9,211 nt of DNA from an uncultured Eubacteriales bacterium. GTDB lineage: Bacteria > Bacillota > Clostridia > Oscillospirales > Feifaniaceae. Under the pieces are notes generated by a model. The model saw nothing but the letters and a program-made list of their open reading frames with translations. It was not told the DNA's origin and did not search any database. The position numbers and the translations under genes were made by a program. Below are positions 1-7,446 of this stretch, in pieces. Every line of letters starts with the position of its first letter. Positions within the stretch are counted from its first letter, which is position 1. The stretch spans positions 1 to 9,211 of the forward strand of contig CABRXB010000028.1 in NCBI GenBank assembly GCA_902474785.1. The letters are read 5' to 3'.

Positions 1-660
1 CTGCACCTGAGAAATGCCAAGCTCCCTTGCCGTCTCCTGCTGCGTCTTGCTGCGGTAGTAGCGCAGCATCACCAGCTTGCGCTGGCGTTCAGGCAGTTTG
101 CCAAGCGCAGCCCCCACAGCCACTTTGTCCACCATGCCCTGCGTGGGATCGTCTCCCAACAGATCAAACAGAGGGCTGCCGCCCTCCTCGGCGGCATAGG
201 AGAGCGAGAGTACCGGGGCCAGGGAATCGAGCGCAAGCGCCACCGTCTCCACCTCGAGCCCCGAAGCCTGCGCCAGCTCTCCGACGCTTGGCTCCCTGCC
301 CAGAGAAAACGAGAGGCTCTCGCGCAGGCCGGCAAGCTGGTGCGCCTGCTCCTTGATGGTGCGGCTGACACGCAGCGCCCCATTGTCGCGAAAATAGCGG
401 CGCAGCTCTCCGAGCATCACGGGCACGGCATAGGTGGAAAACTGTACCCCCGCAGACAGGTCAAACCCCGCCACCGCCTTGACAAAGGCCATGCACGCCA
501 CTTGAAACAGGTCGTCGTATTCGGCGTCGCGCCCCATAAAGCGCGAGACCACCATGCGAACCAGCCCCTGATTTTCCTCGAAGAACGCGTCAAACGCGTC
601 GCGATCTCCGGCTTTAGCCGCCTCCAACAATTCGGCGCGCCGCTGCTTTGTCCCCTCCAT
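1..660 (-). CDS. sigF: RNA polymerase sporulation sigma factor SigF (SpoIIAC), C-terminus cut off by the window edge
   Basis: Forespore-specific sigma factor that directs RNA polymerase to early forespore genes. Reading leftwards from the ATG at 660-658 gives 220 codons with no stop before the window edge; the family is about 240-255 residues, so only the end of the region 4.2 helix-turn-helix is missing. Region 2 is clear: EYDDLFQVA (about residues 47-55), the FSTYAVPVMLGELRR segment (74-88) and FRDNGALRVSRTIKE (90-104), a signature of the SigF/SigG group. Region 4 is seen as LPERQRKLVMLRYY (189-202) and the helix-turn-helix start TQQETARELGIS (206-217). The start codon overlaps the spoIIAB stop by one base (TAATG), with an AGAGG ribosome site inside the end of spoIIAB. 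Position directly behind spoIIAA-spoIIAB makes SigF far more likely than its paralogue SigG. Activity is expected to be held in check by the adjacent anti-sigma factor. Confidence 0.95.
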   Translation of the reverse strand, partial: MEGTKQRRAELLEAAKAGDRDAFDAFFEENQGLVRMVVSRFMGRDAEYDDLFQVACMAFVKAVAGFDLSAGVQFSTYAVPVMLGELRRYFRDNGALRVSRTIKEQAHQLAGLRESLSFSLGREPSVGELAQASGLEVETVALALDSLAPVLSLSYAAEEGGSPLFDLLGDDPTQGMVDKVAVGAALGKLPERQRKLVMLRYYRSKTQQETARELGISQVQ

Positions 661-1088
661 TACCGAAGCCTCTTGCTCATGGTCACGGTGGTGCCGCGCC
701 CCGGCCTGGAATTCACCCGCAGGCTGTCCATGAAGGTCTCCATGATGGAAAACCCCATGCCGCTGCGCTCCTCGGCCGGCGCCGTGGTAAAGCAGGGCTG
801 GCGCGCCTGTCTGACATCGGCAATGCCGCATCCTGTGTCGCGCACCGTGATGATAAAGCGGTCGTCTTGGGTCAGCTTCATGGTTATGTAGACCTTGCCG
901 CCCTCCACGCCGCGGTAGGCGTGGACAATGGCGTTTGTCACAGCTTCGCTGACAGCCGTTTTGATGTCGGCCATCTGCTCCACTGTGGGGTCGAGCTGGG
1001 CGGCCAGGGCTGCGGCTGCAACCCTGGCATAGCTCTCATTGATGGATTTTGCCGGTAAAACCAATTTCACCTGGTTGCGCAGTGTCAT
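660..1088 (-). CDS. spoIIAB: Anti-sigma F factor / serine kinase SpoIIAB
   Basis: Protein of 142 residues, close to the usual 140-150, with the GHKL (HATPase_c) fold. SpoIIAB binds sigma-F and, using ATP, phosphorylates the anti-anti-sigma factor SpoIIAA on a serine. Visible motifs are the N-box SEAVTNAIVHAY (47-58, with the expected catalytic Glu48 and Mg-binding Asn52), the G1 box DTGCGI (84-89), and the G2 region ERSGMGFSIM (107-116), which is nearly identical to other SpoIIAB proteins and includes the Arg that contacts partners. The start ATG lies in an ATGA overlap with the spoIIAA stop, and GAAGGGGGG stands about 9 nt upstream of it, which supports both the start and translational coupling. 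sigF begins on the last base of the stop codon. Nothing looks broken. The operon context separates it from the related general-stress kinase RsbW. Confidence 0.97.
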   Translation of the reverse strand: MTLRNQVKLVLPAKSINESYARVAAAALAAQLDPTVEQMADIKTAVSEAVTNAIVHAYRGVEGGKVYITMKLTQDDRFIITVRDTGCGIADVRQARQPCFTTAPAEERSGMGFSIMETFMDSLRVNSRPGRGTTVTMSKRLR

Positions 1089-1408
1089 TCCTGCTGCCCC
1101 CCTTCAATTTTGTCGACATAGCGATAGGCCCCCGCCATCTGGAGCACGGCCTCAACGCGGCCCTTGGCCCCTTTGACCGACACCCTGCCGCCCAGCCCCG
1201 CCATGCTGCGATAGCGCCCCATGATGAAGCCAAGTCCCGAGCTGTCCATAAAGTCCACGCCCGACAGGTCGATGCGAAGCTCCGGCGGGCGCATCGCGGC
1301 GATCTGGCGGTCGACCTTCTCTCGCAGCAGCAGGGCGTTGTGATGGTCAATCTCCCCGGTGACGGCCGCCACCAGCACCCCGTCTTCCTCGAGCAATTTT
1401 AAGTTCAT
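1085..1408 (-). CDS. spoIIAA: Anti-sigma F factor antagonist SpoIIAA (STAS domain)
   Basis: Single STAS-domain protein of 107 residues. In its dephosphorylated form SpoIIAA attacks the SpoIIAB-sigma-F complex and releases sigma-F; SpoIIAB inactivates it by phosphorylation, and the phosphatase SpoIIE (not in this window) reverses that. The diagnostic segment is FMDSSGLGFIMGRY (53-66); by alignment with Bacillus subtilis Ser58 the second serine, Ser57 here, should be the phosphorylation site. GEIDHHNA (18-25) near the N-terminus is also typical. I chose the ATG at 1408-1406 because AAGGAG lies about 8 nt upstream and because the protein then starts at the usual family position; upstream in-frame codons run into a GC-rich palindrome and give unconserved residues. 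It is the first gene of the spoIIAA-spoIIAB-sigF operon and overlaps spoIIAB by four bases. Confidence 0.97.
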   Translation of the reverse strand: MNLKLLEEDGVLVAAVTGEIDHHNALLLREKVDRQIAAMRPPELRIDLSGVDFMDSSGLGFIMGRYRSMAGLGGRVSVKGAKGRVEAVLQMAGAYRYVDKIEGGQQE

Positions 1409-1426
1409 GTCGTCACTCCTTTTTGA

Positions 1427-1442
1427 GGGCGGCGCGCCGCCC
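1427..1442. repeat. Perfect 16-nt GC palindrome in the spoIIAA leader
   Basis: GGGCGGCG joined to its exact reverse complement CGCCGCCC, with no central bases. It sits five bases upstream of the spoIIAA ribosome site on the transcribed strand and is not followed by a U-tract, so it is not a terminator. It could fold in the leader mRNA or be a protein-binding site; the sequence alone does not decide. Confidence 0.6.
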
Positions 1443-1516
1443 GGTTGCATTCTGCATCTCATGCATTTTGCGAGAAGAGCTTTTCAAACGCAGTTGGCTT
1501 GCAAGGCCTGCTTACA

Positions 1517-1535
1517 GCGCCGGCAATGCCGGCGC
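1517..1535. repeat. 19-nt inverted repeat upstream of spoIIAA
   Basis: GCGCCGGCA, one central A, then TGCCGGCGC: nine perfect base pairs with a one-base centre, about 110 bases upstream of the spoIIAA start. A one-base centre is too tight for an ordinary RNA hairpin loop without opening some pairs, so a dimeric DNA-binding protein site is as likely as an RNA structure. There is no T-run on either side. Confidence 0.5.
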
Positions 1536-1635
1536 ACCGGTCTTGACCGCTGACCGCGCCGATGCGCTGCAAAAGCGGGCCTCTAAACGGCAGGACGCTC
1601 ACAAAGCCTCTTGCAAAAACGCCGATGGAAATCAC

Positions 1636-1678
1636 AAAAAAACCGCGGTATGATGCTTGTCCCATCATACCGCGGTTT
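1636..1678 (-). terminator. Strong intrinsic terminator after folC
   Basis: Sixteen perfect base pairs (1640-1655 with 1663-1678) around a 7-nt loop, followed on the minus strand by seven T residues. It lies about 50 bases beyond the folC stop and insulates folC from the spoIIA operon. The core ACCGCGGT resembles the end of a T-box antiterminator, but the GGGTGG part is absent. Confidence 0.92.
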
Positions 1679-1726
1679 CCCGGTCGATTTGAGTTGTATC
1701 GTGCGAATATTCCAAAATTTGTTAAT

Positions 1727-3007
1727 TTAATCCCGCATCAGAGCCTGTCGCAGCTCGCCTGCCAGATAAATCGAGCCGCACACCAAAATGCCGTCCTCAG
1801 GCGAGGCCATGCGCCGTGCAAGCGCCAGCGCGCGCCGCGCATCGGGCTCCACATGGGTGTCTTCGCAGGTGCTGTTCCGGGCGGCCAGGCGGGGGTCCAG
1901 AGAGCGCGGATCGGGTGTGGCGGTCAAAATCAAGGTGTCGGCCATGGCCGACGCCGTTGCAAGGCAGGGCTCCCACTTTTTGTCCCCCATGATGCCAAAG
2001 ATCACAATCAGCCGCTCAACTTCAGGGCGCAGCAGCAGTTCGACAGCGCGCCGCAGCGTCTCCATCCCGTCGGCGTTGTGCCCGCCGTCGAGCACGCGCA
2101 CGGGCTCCACGCCCACCAGCTCAAAACGGCCGGCAAAGCGCGTGTTGTCAAGTCCTTTTGCCACCGCCTCATAGGGCAGGGCAAAGCCGCGCCCTTTGAG
2201 CAGCTCCACCGCCTCAAGCGCGGTGATGGCGCTGGTGGCCTGGTGCATCCCGGCCAGCGGCAATTCATAGGGCATTCCCCGATAGGTGAAGGCGTTTCCG
2301 TCAAGGCTACAATAGGTGATCTCAAGTTGTGTCATGTCTGGAACGACAATCGTGGCGCCGAGTTCGAGCGCGCGGCCCATGAGCACCGTGGCGGCCTCCG
2401 GCTCCTGCACGGGGTAGAGAACGGCGCGCCCGCCCGCCTTGATGACGCCCGCCTTGTCGCGCGCGATGTCGCCCAGCGTATCGCCCAACTGCTGCGTGTG
2501 GTCAAGCGAAATGGAGGTGATGATCGCTACCTCCGGCGTCTCGATCAAATTGGTGATGTCGCGCGATCCGCCCAGTCCCGCCTCGAGCACCACGATGTCG
2601 CAGCCCTGCTGCACAAAGTGGAGCAGGGCGATGGCAAAGACGGTCTCAAACTCGGTGGGCGGCGTATGCCCCTTTTGGGTCAACTGCCCGGCGGCCTCCT
2701 GCACCTGGAGCAGACAGTCGACAAGGTCCCGCTCGCCGATCTGCTGCCCGTCCACCGTGACGCGCTCCTCAAACCGCTCCAAATAGGGCGAGACAAAGCG
2801 CCCCGTGCGATATCCCGCCGCGCGCAGAATGTGGTCGAGCATGGCGGCGGTGGAGCCCTTTCCATTCGTCCCTGCAATGTGGACAAATTTGAGTTTGCGA
2901 TGGGGGTTGTCAAGCAGCTCCAGCAGGCAGATGATGCGCTGATGCCCCGATTTTGTGCCCGGACGGTAGGCGCCGTGAATCAGGGCCACGGCCTCGTCTC
3001 GTGTCAT
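1727..3007 (-). CDS. folC: Folylpolyglutamate synthase / dihydrofolate synthase
   Basis: Mur-ligase-family enzyme of 426 residues, normal for bacterial FolC. It adds glutamate to (tetrahydro)folates with ATP in the cytosol and in many bacteria also makes dihydrofolate from dihydropteroate. Visible: the ATP P-loop AGTNGKGST (45-53), the folate-side segment FVSPYLERFEERV (71-83), LEAGLGG (141-147), SISLDHTQQLGDTLGDIARDKAGVIK (165-190; Lys185 matches the usually carbamylated lysine), FAGRFE (291-296), LDGGHN (306-311, usually DGAHN) and the C-terminal CGSIYLAGELR (410-420). The segment after GLGG reads SRDITN where RLDATN or RLDSTN is usual. The start at 3007 is chosen because AAGGAGG lies 9 nt upstream and homology begins there; codons further upstream give a basic, unconserved stretch. 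It follows valS and the flavoprotein but is separated from them by 415 bases, so it may have its own promoter. Confidence 0.96.
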   Translation of the reverse strand: MTRDEAVALIHGAYRPGTKSGHQRIICLLELLDNPHRKLKFVHIAGTNGKGSTAAMLDHILRAAGYRTGRFVSPYLERFEERVTVDGQQIGERDLVDCLLQVQEAAGQLTQKGHTPPTEFETVFAIALLHFVQQGCDIVVLEAGLGGSRDITNLIETPEVAIITSISLDHTQQLGDTLGDIARDKAGVIKAGGRAVLYPVQEPEAATVLMGRALELGATIVVPDMTQLEITYCSLDGNAFTYRGMPYELPLAGMHQATSAITALEAVELLKGRGFALPYEAVAKGLDNTRFAGRFELVGVEPVRVLDGGHNADGMETLRRAVELLLRPEVERLIVIFGIMGDKKWEPCLATASAMADTLILTATPDPRSLDPRLAARNSTCEDTHVEPDARRALALARRMASPEDGILVCGSIYLAGELRQALMRD

Positions 3008-3422
3008 AAAAACGCGCCTCCTTTTTTGTGTGTCAATCCTTTCGCTTTCCCGCGGACGCTGCGCAAAGCGCCGTCGGCAATTGGCGGCATGCCGAATGCA
3101 ATTTTGTCTGATTGGGCAATAACGCCCGCTTTTTACGTTGGATCTTCGCGCTCGCCGATATCCCTTTCGCAAAAGGCTCTTTTAACAGAAAGAGTACTGC
3201 GCGGTAAACGGCAGTGTGGAAATTCAAAAAACGCGCCTTGTGTTCCTTGCAAAAGCCAAACTCTCCAATCAAATCGCCCTTTTTGTTACAACAAATCCGG
3301 CGGCGCCAAAGCGCCGCCGGCCAAGTCATCGCACTACTCTTTTGCCGATGGGCGCACGGCGCAAAATGTGCTTTTTTCTCTTGTCAATCTCCCGGCGATG
3401 CGGCGCGCACAGCTCGTCTCTT
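3008..3422. other. Spacer between the flavoprotein gene and folC, no gene seen
   Basis: Contains, from the flavoprotein side, a 10-bp GC hairpin (3297-3320), an adjoining inverted repeat TTTGTT-AC-AACAAA (3282-3295), and the folC ribosome site AAGGAGG (3017-3023). Open frames on the minus strand here are short, basic and unlike any family I know, and none has a convincing ribosome site. I could not find a -35/-10 pair of good quality for folC. TTGACA occurs near 3036-3041 but is directly against the ribosome site, too close to serve as a -35 for folC. Confidence 0.55.
3285..3320 (-). terminator. Probable weak terminator after the flavoprotein gene
   Basis: Ten perfect base pairs, CCGGCGGCGC (3297-3306) with its complement (3311-3320), around a 4-nt loop. 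Read on the minus strand it is followed by ATTTGTTGT, a broken rather than pure U-tract, about 100 bases past the flavoprotein stop. Termination may be partial, which would let some valS-flavoprotein transcripts continue into folC. Confidence 0.55.
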
Positions 3423-3965
3423 TCAGAGCGCCAGACCCATCCGCCTTGCCTGCTCGAGCGCCGGGTGCCCCGCAGCAGCGCCCGCAGCCCACACGCCCTG
3501 CGCCGCGATCACGCCAAGATTCTCCCAGCCAAGACCTTTGACAACGGCGGCGTGGGTTGCCGCGATGGGTTCGATGGCCGCGGGGTCGCTTGCCGCGCTG
3601 ACCACCAGCAGCGCCGCCTGCCTGACCTGATACACGCTGTTTTTCTCTCGCTGACGCAGCCGGTCCAGACAGCACTTCATCTGCCCTGAATATGTGCTGT
3701 AGTAAAGCGGCGTTGCAAACACCAGGACGTCGGACGCCACGACAAGGTCGTGCACCGGCTGCATGTCGTCGTCGATGACGCAGCGGCCCCCATTTTCAAG
3801 GCAGACGTCGCAGGCAAGACAGGGCGCAATGGTGAGCGCCCCGAGATCCACAAGGCGCACCGCATGTCCCGCTTGGCTGGCGCCCTCTTGAAACGCCTTG
3901 GCCAGCAAAGCCGTGTTGCCCGCCTGTCGGGGGCTTCCCATCAAAATTGTCACTCTTTTTTGCAT
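3423..3965 (-). CDS. Flavodoxin-fold NAD(P)H-dependent FMN oxidoreductase with a four-cysteine motif
   Basis: Protein of 180 residues of the NADPH-dependent FMN reductase / iron-sulfur flavoprotein group. The N-terminal phosphate-binding loop for FMN is GSPRQAGNT (10-18), and ATPLYYSTYSGQMK (84-97) is the second FMN-contact segment, followed by the usual DR. Between them lies C49-x2-C52-x2-C55-x6-C62 leading into DDDM; archaeal iron-sulfur flavoproteins bind a 4Fe-4S cluster through a very similar compact motif (Cx2Cx2Cx5C), so cluster binding is possible but not shown. No signal peptide or membrane segment is seen, so it should be cytosolic. The start ATG (3965-3963) has AAAGGGGG just upstream. 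It begins 29 nt after the valS stop with no terminator between them, so co-transcription with valS is likely. Substrate unknown; quinones, flavins or nitro-compounds are typical for relatives. Confidence 0.88.
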   Translation of the reverse strand: MQKRVTILMGSPRQAGNTALLAKAFQEGASQAGHAVRLVDLGALTIAPCLACDVCLENGGRCVIDDDMQPVHDLVVASDVLVFATPLYYSTYSGQMKCCLDRLRQREKNSVYQVRQAALLVVSAASDPAAIEPIAATHAAVVKGLGWENLGVIAAQGVWAAGAAAGHPALEQARRMGLAL

Positions 3966-3994
3966 GGGCGCATCCCCCTTTGCCCTTGGTGTTT

Positions 3995-6634
3995 TTATTT
4001 TGTCTCCTGTCTGCTCGACAGTTTCGCGATGCTCTCTTCAACCTTTTCCAGCATTTTGGCAAACTTCTCGAGCTTGGCCTTTTCCTCCTGCACGACGTCG
4101 GCGGGGGCTTTGGCCAAAAATCCGGCGTTGCTCAACTTTGAGTTGACGCGCTCGAGCTCTTTGCCCAGCTTTTTTTTCTCGTTTTCAAGGCGCGCAAGCT
4201 CGGCCTTGAAGTCCACAAGGTCGCCCAAGGGGATGAACAGGCGCGCACCGTCGGTCACAATGGTCACGGCGTCCTCGGGCGGCGCGTCAAAGGAGACCTC
4301 GCCGGCGGAGGCAAGCCGCTGGAAGAAGGGGACGCCGGCGCCAAAGAGCTCTTTTTCGTCGGTCTCGACAAAGAGCGCGGCTTTGCGCGAGGGCGGCACA
4401 TTCATCTCAGAGCGGCGTGCGCGAATGGCGTTGATGGCACCCATGATCTTCTCCATGTGCGCCTCGTCTTGTGCAAAGCACAGATCGGGATTGCTTTGCG
4501 GCCAGCTCTCAAACATGATGCTCTCCTTCTCATGCGGGATGGAAAGATAGAGCTCCTCTGTGATAAAGGGCATGAAGGGGTGCAGCAGCCGCAGCGCCAC
4601 AAAGAGCACATGCACCAGCACGCTCTGCGCGGCGAGCTTGGTCTGCTTGTCGTCGTCCTCTGCAAAGAGGCGCGCCTTGCACAGCTCGATATACCAGTCG
4701 CAAAAGCTGTCCCAGAAAAAGTCGTAGAGCTTGGAGAGCGCAACGCCCAGGTCGTAGCTCTCGAGATTCTCCGTGACCTCTTCGACAAGGCGGTTCATCT
4801 TGGACAAGATCCACTTGTCCTCGAGCTCCAGCGCATCGAGCGGCGGCAGGTCTGTGCTCTCCACTTCAAGGTTCATGAGCACAAAGCGGGAGGCATTCCA
4901 GATCTTGTTGGCAAAATTGCGCGCAGCCTCCACCTTGTCCACACTAAAGCGGGTGTCGTTGCCGGGCGAGTTTCCGGTCACCAGCGTAAAGCGCAGCGCG
5001 TCGGCCCCGTAGAGCTTGATGACCTCCAGCGGATCGACGCCGTTGCCAAGCGACTTGCTCATCTTGCGGCCCTGCGCATCGCGCACAAGCCCGTGGATGA
5101 GCACGTCGGAAAAGGGCTTTTCCCCCATGTGCTCAAGACCTGAGAAAATCATGCGGGCCACCCAGAAGAAGATGATGTCATATCCCGTCACCAGCGTGCT
5201 GGTGGGGTAAAAATAGGCGAGATCGTCGGTCTTCTCAGGCCAGCCCAACGTCGAGAAGGGCCACAGCGCCGAGGAGAACCAGGTGTCGAGCACGTCCTCA
5301 TCCTGGCGCAGCGGCGCGCCGCAGGTGGGACAGGTTGTCAGATCCTCGCGGCTGACAAACATCTCGCCGCAGGCGTCGCAGTAAAAGGCGGGAATGCGGT
5401 GGCCCCACCAGAGCTGGCGGGAGATGCACCAGTCGCGCACGTTTTCCATCCAGTTGAAATAGGTGTTTTCAAAGCGGGCGGGGACAAAGCGGATATCGCC
5501 CTTTCGCACCGACTGCATGGCGGGCTCTGCGAGCGGTTTCATCTTGACAAACCACTGGGTGGAGGTCATGGGCTCCACATCGGTGCCGCATCGGTAGCAT
5601 TCGCCGACGTTGTGGGGCAGCTCCTCCACCTTGAGCAGCAGGCCCTGCGCTTCGAGATCCTCCACGATGGCGCGGCGCGCGTCATAGCGGTCCATGCCCG
5701 CATATTTGCCGCAGTCTTTGGTCATCTTGCCCTCCTCGTCGATGACGAGAATGAATTCGAGCCCATGGCGCTGGCCCATATCAAAGTCGTTGGGGTCGTG
5801 CGAGGGCGTGACCTTGACGCAGCCCGTGCCAAACTCCATTTCCACATACTCGTCGGCGAAAATGGGAATCTCCCTGCCCACGAGCGGCAAAATGGCGGTT
5901 TTGCCCACGAGGTGTTCATATCTCTTGTCGCCGGGGTTGACGGCGATGCCCGTGTCACCCAGCATGGTCTCAGGGCGCGTGGTGGCGCAGATCACCACCT
6001 CGTCGCTGTCCTTGACCTGATACTGGATATGCCACAGTCTGCCCGCCTTTTCGGTGTATTCCACCTCAACGTCGGAGAGGGCGGTCTTGCACTTGGGGCA
6101 CCAGTTGATGATGCGGTTGCCCTGGTAAATCAGGCCCTTTTCATAGAGGTCGACAAACACTTTTCGCACCGCGGCCGAGCAGCCCTCGTCCATGGTAAAG
6201 CGTTCCCGGCTCCAGTCGCATGCGCTGCCCAGCTTTTTGAGCTGGTTGATGATGGTGGAGCCGTACTTTTCCTTCCACTCCCACACCCGCTCCAAAAAGG
6301 CATCCCGCCCGAGGTCATAGCGGGTCAGGCCCTCTTTTCGCAGCATCTCCTCCACCTTGATCTGGGTGGCGATGCCTGCGTGGTCGGTGCCGGGCAGCCA
6401 CAGCGTCTCATAGCCGCGCAGCTTCTTGTATCGAATCAAAATGTCCTGGATGGTCTCATCCATGGCATGTCCCATGTGGAGCTGACCCGTCACGTTGGGC
6501 GGAGGAATTACGACGGTAAAGGGCTCCTTCTCACTTTTGTTGTCGGCTTTAAAACAGCCGCGCTCTTCCCAATGGGCGTACAGTCGGTCTTCCACTTCCT
6601 GCGGCTCGTAGACCTTTTTGAGCTCCTTTGCCAT
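3995..6634 (-). CDS. valS: Valyl-tRNA synthetase
   Basis: Class I aminoacyl-tRNA synthetase of 879 residues, the usual bacterial length; it charges tRNA-Val and hydrolyses mischarged Thr-tRNA. Seen in order: [13 protein letters not shown] (44-56, the HIGH motif as HMGH), a WCPKC pair (178-182), the CP1 editing domain with [11 protein letters not shown] (218-228) and [13 protein letters not shown] (279-291), a second CxxC pair in CYRCG (346-350), [11 protein letters not shown] (409-419), a zinc-ribbon-like pair CDAC/CPTC (419-422 and 435-438), the catalytic loop [11 protein letters not shown] (522-532, KMSKS), a helical anticodon-binding domain, and a charged C-terminal coiled coil (about 815-875) that grips the tRNA. 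I chose the ATG at 6634-6632 over an upstream in-frame ATG at 6673 because AAGGAGG (6643-6649) lies 8 nt before it and the upstream codons fall inside a palindrome next to the predicted transcription start. All catalytic motifs are intact. Confidence 0.98.
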   Translation of the reverse strand: MAKELKKVYEPQEVEDRLYAHWEERGCFKADNKSEKEPFTVVIPPPNVTGQLHMGHAMDETIQDILIRYKKLRGYETLWLPGTDHAGIATQIKVEEMLRKEGLTRYDLGRDAFLERVWEWKEKYGSTIINQLKKLGSACDWSRERFTMDEGCSAAVRKVFVDLYEKGLIYQGNRIINWCPKCKTALSDVEVEYTEKAGRLWHIQYQVKDSDEVVICATTRPETMLGDTGIAVNPGDKRYEHLVGKTAILPLVGREIPIFADEYVEMEFGTGCVKVTPSHDPNDFDMGQRHGLEFILVIDEEGKMTKDCGKYAGMDRYDARRAIVEDLEAQGLLLKVEELPHNVGECYRCGTDVEPMTSTQWFVKMKPLAEPAMQSVRKGDIRFVPARFENTYFNWMENVRDWCISRQLWWGHRIPAFYCDACGEMFVSREDLTTCPTCGAPLRQDEDVLDTWFSSALWPFSTLGWPEKTDDLAYFYPTSTLVTGYDIIFFWVARMIFSGLEHMGEKPFSDVLIHGLVRDAQGRKMSKSLGNGVDPLEVIKLYGADALRFTLVTGNSPGNDTRFSVDKVEAARNFANKIWNASRFVLMNLEVESTDLPPLDALELEDKWILSKMNRLVEEVTENLESYDLGVALSKLYDFFWDSFCDWYIELCKARLFAEDDDKQTKLAAQSVLVHVLFVALRLLHPFMPFITEELYLSIPHEKESIMFESWPQSNPDLCFAQDEAHMEKIMGAINAIRARRSEMNVPPSRKAALFVETDEKELFGAGVPFFQRLASAGEVSFDAPPEDAVTIVTDGARLFIPLGDLVDFKAELARLENEKKKLGKELERVNSKLSNAGFLAKAPADVVQEEKAKLEKFAKMLEKVEESIAKLSSRQETK

Positions 6635-6658
6635 TTTCGCTTCCTCCTTCTTTCTTTT

Positions 6659-6676
6659 GTCGTGCGCGCGCACGAC
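6659..6676. repeat. 18-nt perfect palindrome in the valS 5' leader
   Basis: GTCGTGCGC followed by its exact reverse complement GCGCACGAC. It lies between the predicted transcription start (about 6678) and the valS ribosome site, so the mRNA would begin with this self-complementary stretch. It could form a 5'-terminal stem that stabilises the message, or be an operator for a dimeric regulator overlapping the start point. No U-tract follows, so it is not an attenuator by itself. Confidence 0.6.
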
Positions 6677-6684
6677 GTTTCTTT

Positions 6685-6713
6685 ATTATACCGCCGCACC
6701 AAAGCTTCGTCAA
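6685..6713 (-). promoter_or_regulatory. Sigma-A type promoter of valS
   Basis: On the minus strand: -35 TTGACG (6713-6708), a 17-bp spacer, and a perfect -10 TATAAT (6690-6685). Eleven of twelve positions match the vegetative consensus. Transcription should start near 6678, giving a leader of about 45 nt that is too short to hold a T-box. Confidence 0.85.
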
Positions 6714-7440
6714 TGCTTTTTGACACGGCGGAAAAAAGCGCGCCGGCAAATGAATGCTTTTGGGGAAAAAGAGCGTTTTGATTTGACCTTTGACCCGCTC
6801 TGTCTGCGTCCGTTCACACAAAAACGCCTGCGGAGTCCGACTTGAAACGACGTCTTTGTGTCAAAGGGCGCGCAGGCCGCATCTTCCCAAAGAGGGCCTC
6901 GTGGTTTGACGCAAGAGCTGTAAGCCGCGCATTGTCAAAACGCATATCGACTCGAAGGGAGAAGGCGTTTTTTGTGGTCAAAAGCGCTTGTCGTCTCTGC
7001 AGGCTCCCCAGCAGGGAGGCAATTTCCCTCTTTGTGCGACTTTGTGCGACAAAAGAACATCACAGGCGGGCGTCAGATGAAAAATCGACGCAATCAGGCT
7101 CCTTGTTTGGGCTGCTATGGCTGCCTCGACATTTCTGAAAAGAGCGGCAAAACGTTCCTGCTCGAAAAGCCGGCAGGGGCACGCTCAAACATCGGATCAA
7201 CTGCACGCTGCTGCGCAACACTGAAATTTCAAACAAGTCGTTTTCATTTCGTTTCGCTCGTAGCGCGCCAGCCTTTGCCGTCTGTCCGTCCGGCGCCGTC
7301 GTCGCGAAACATCTATGGTCGCGGCGTTTCCCAAAAGGGTGAGATTACAGCCAAAGCCGCCATGCGAGAAGCCTTCCGGCTCGGCGTATGGGTTTGACGC
7401 GCCTCTCTGAAAACCCAACTAAAACAGAAGTCTCAATCCA
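6714..7440. other. Long stretch without a recognisable gene
   Basis: More than 700 bases upstream of the valS promoter in which I cannot support a gene. Open frames exist on the plus strand (for example 6842-7138 and 6972-7397), but they lack clear ribosome sites, show no motif or family resemblance, and have an Arg/Ser/Ala-rich composition typical of chance translation. Base composition is more mixed than in the flanking genes. No tRNA, T-box core, RNase P or tmRNA hallmark was seen on either strand. It holds a 10-bp tandem duplication (7031-7050) and ends in a plus-strand terminator-like structure (7447-7502), so a plus-strand non-coding RNA or a decayed gene are both possible. Confidence 0.5.
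7031..7050. repeat. Two tandem copies of a 10-bp word
   Basis: TTTGTGCGAC occurs twice back to back with no mismatch. Only two copies are present, so it is most likely a small slippage duplication. It lies in the gene-free region. Confidence 0.7.
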
Positions 7441-7446
7441 AAAGGT

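Larger units (their letters stand above)
1409..1635 (-). other. Upstream control region of the spoIIA operon, no gene seen
   Basis: Non-coding stretch between the folC terminator and spoIIAA that must hold the spoIIA promoter unless transcription reads through from folC. Seen directly: the spoIIAA ribosome site AAGGAG (about 1416-1421), a perfect 16-nt palindrome at 1427-1442 just upstream of it, three TGCAT words at 1446, 1453 and 1462, and a 19-nt palindrome with one central base at 1517-1535. In Bacillus the operon is driven by sigma-H with Spo0A~P. The only sigma-H-like -10 word I see is GAAT (minus strand, 1452-1449), without a good -35 partner, and no TGTCGAA Spo0A box stands out. The promoter is therefore unassigned. 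Confidence 0.5.

Noticed and set aside
1..660. SigG as the identity of the partial sigma factor
   Set aside because: The gene directly follows and overlaps spoIIAB in the standard spoIIAA-spoIIAB-sigF order; SigG is normally encoded beside spoIIGA and sigE.
1111..1117. TGTCGAC resembling a Spo0A box
   Set aside because: It lies inside the coding end of spoIIAA (codons for V-D-K), downstream of where control of the operon would act, and is not an exact match.
1636..1690. T-box-like element because of the ACCGCGG words
   Set aside because: The diagnostic GGGTGGNACC core and a specifier stem are missing; the palindrome is fully explained as the folC terminator, and the next gene is spoIIAA.
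1562..3541. 659-codon open frame on the plus strand
   Set aside because: It runs antisense through all of folC, which has clear motifs and signals; the translation is rich in His, Arg and Gly with no family resemblance. It is a by-product of GC-rich codon use.
5399..6781. 460-codon open frame on the plus strand
   Set aside because: It is antisense to the N-terminal half of valS, whose motifs are intact; no ribosome site or recognisable domain.
6842..7397. Plus-strand open frames of about 98 and 141 codons in the gene-free region
   Set aside because: No convincing ribosome site, no promoter of quality, no recognisable motif; composition looks like chance translation.
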